From Gluconacetobacter entanii (GTDB lineage: Bacteria > Pseudomonadota > Alphaproteobacteria > Acetobacterales > Acetobacteraceae), in assembly GCF_003206495.1 (NCBI RefSeq), contig NZ_NKUF01000004.1, positions 102,088-166,087 on the forward strand: a stretch of DNA of 64,000 nt, given 5' to 3'. The position numbers and the translations under genes were made by a program. Below the pieces are notes generated by a model. The model had not been told where the DNA came from. It did not search any database and was given only the letters and a program-made list of their open reading frames with translations. Of the stretch, positions 63,584-64,000 are shown in pieces; the stretch's first letter is position 1; the number at the start of each line of letters is the position of its first letter.

Positions 63584-64000
63584 GGGCCTGTTGGGAATTA
63601 ACGCGAATTGATGATTGCGGCGGTGAGATAAATCATCGCTGCGAATGATCTGTCGGTCTTGTCGCTCCTCATGGCGATGCGCTTGAACTCCTTGAGCTTG
63701 CAGAAAAAGTTCTCGATGAGGTGGCGCGCCTTGAACATGGCTCCATCGAACTGGCGTCTGTCGAGGCGGTTTTTGCGCTGGGGAATGACCACGCAGGCCC
63801 CTTGCGCGCGTATAGTGTCCACGATCCAGTGCACATCGAACGCCTTGTCGGCAAGAAGTCCCTTGAAATCCGCGGGTTCGAGAAGAGGCGCGACCCCGAC
63901 TGTGTCGTAATGCTGGCCGGGGATAAGCGTAAAGCGGACCAGATTGCCCAGGGCGTCAGTCATGGCGACGATCTTGGTGGACCATCCCGTCACACTGCGC
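63584..64000 (-). mobile_element. IS5-family insertion sequence, partial (runs past window)
   Basis: The 3' part of an IS with a DDE transposase. Its likely terminal inverted repeat begins near 63584 (GGGCCTGTTGGGAATTA), overlapping the transposase stop codon as is common in the IS427/IS1031-like groups. The other end and the target duplication are outside the window, so the exact boundary is an estimate. It points towards the efflux operon. Confidence 0.8.
63598..64000 (-). CDS. IS5-family transposase, C-terminal part
   Basis: The frame is open to the window edge, so at least 133 codons of a larger or two-frame transposase are visible. Recognisable parts are GWSTKI, LADKAFD with the second catalytic Asp, and the C-terminal HLIENFFCKLKEFKRIAMRSD with the catalytic Glu, as in IS5-type enzymes. 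No internal stop or frameshift is seen, so the element may still be active. The N-terminal half lies to the right of the window. Confidence 0.88.
   Translation of the reverse strand, partial: RSVTGWSTKIVAMTDALGNLVRFTLIPGQHYDTVGVAPLLEPADFKGLLADKAFDVHWIVDTIRAQGACVVIPQRKNRLDRRQFDGAMFKARHLIENFFCKLKEFKRIAMRSDKTDRSFAAMIYLTAAIINSR

Overview
The window comes from a high-GC alphaproteobacterium, most probably an acetic acid bacterium (Acetobacteraceae, Komagataeibacter/Gluconacetobacter-like). The grounds are the strong resemblance of one gene to the Acetobacter alpha-amino acid ester hydrolase, a periplasmic-type molybdenum aldehyde oxidoreductase, intergenic hairpin repeats of a kind I associate with Komagataeibacter, and an IS5-family element at the right edge. 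The assignment is by pattern recognition; no database was searched.

Region 1 (1-9.9 kb) is core metabolism: recG (cut by the left edge), a TetR regulator, a double cold-shock-domain protein, smpB-dapA, kdsB-pheA, a membrane-anchored cytochrome c overlapping a histidinol-phosphatase gene, and serA. Region 2 (9.9-22.2 kb) holds a PaoABC-like Tat-exported aldehyde oxidoreductase, an M1-like metallopeptidase, hemolysin III, an SDR, a DedA protein, a benzoylformate-decarboxylase-like ThDP enzyme and an RlaP-type nucleotidyltransferase.

Region 3 (22.2-31.1 kb) is envelope-related: a four-gene cassette of unknown function (SH3-like lipoprotein, exported Pro/Ala-rich protein, DUF4282-like membrane protein, membrane-anchored protein), then an L,D-transpeptidase with hexanucleotide-repeat tails, a dihydroorotase-like amidohydrolase missing one metal His, and mntH with a 46-residue membrane peptide gene.

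Region 4 (31.3-38.0 kb) is a divergent locus around a LysR regulator. One arm has an arginine-deiminase-fold enzyme, an aminotransferase with a Tat signal and a class II aldolase. The other has a fused binding-protein/permease and an ATPase for polar amino acid uptake. It looks like an uncharacterised pathway for a guanidino compound or amino acid.

Region 5 (38-57.6 kb) reads as a peptide-scavenging island: POT transporter, alpha-amino acid ester hydrolase, M1 aminopeptidase, two TonB-dependent receptors, and M13, M61 and S9 peptidases, nearly all with export signals. Several perfect inverted repeats lie here, including a 16-bp-arm hairpin just inside the first receptor gene and a 26-bp palindrome upstream of the M13 gene. 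Region 6 (57.7-64 kb) is an RND efflux operon (adaptor, pump, outer-membrane factor) with a co-directional IS5-family element about 20 bases upstream of the adaptor start codon.

I see no rRNA, tRNA, CRISPR array or prophage.
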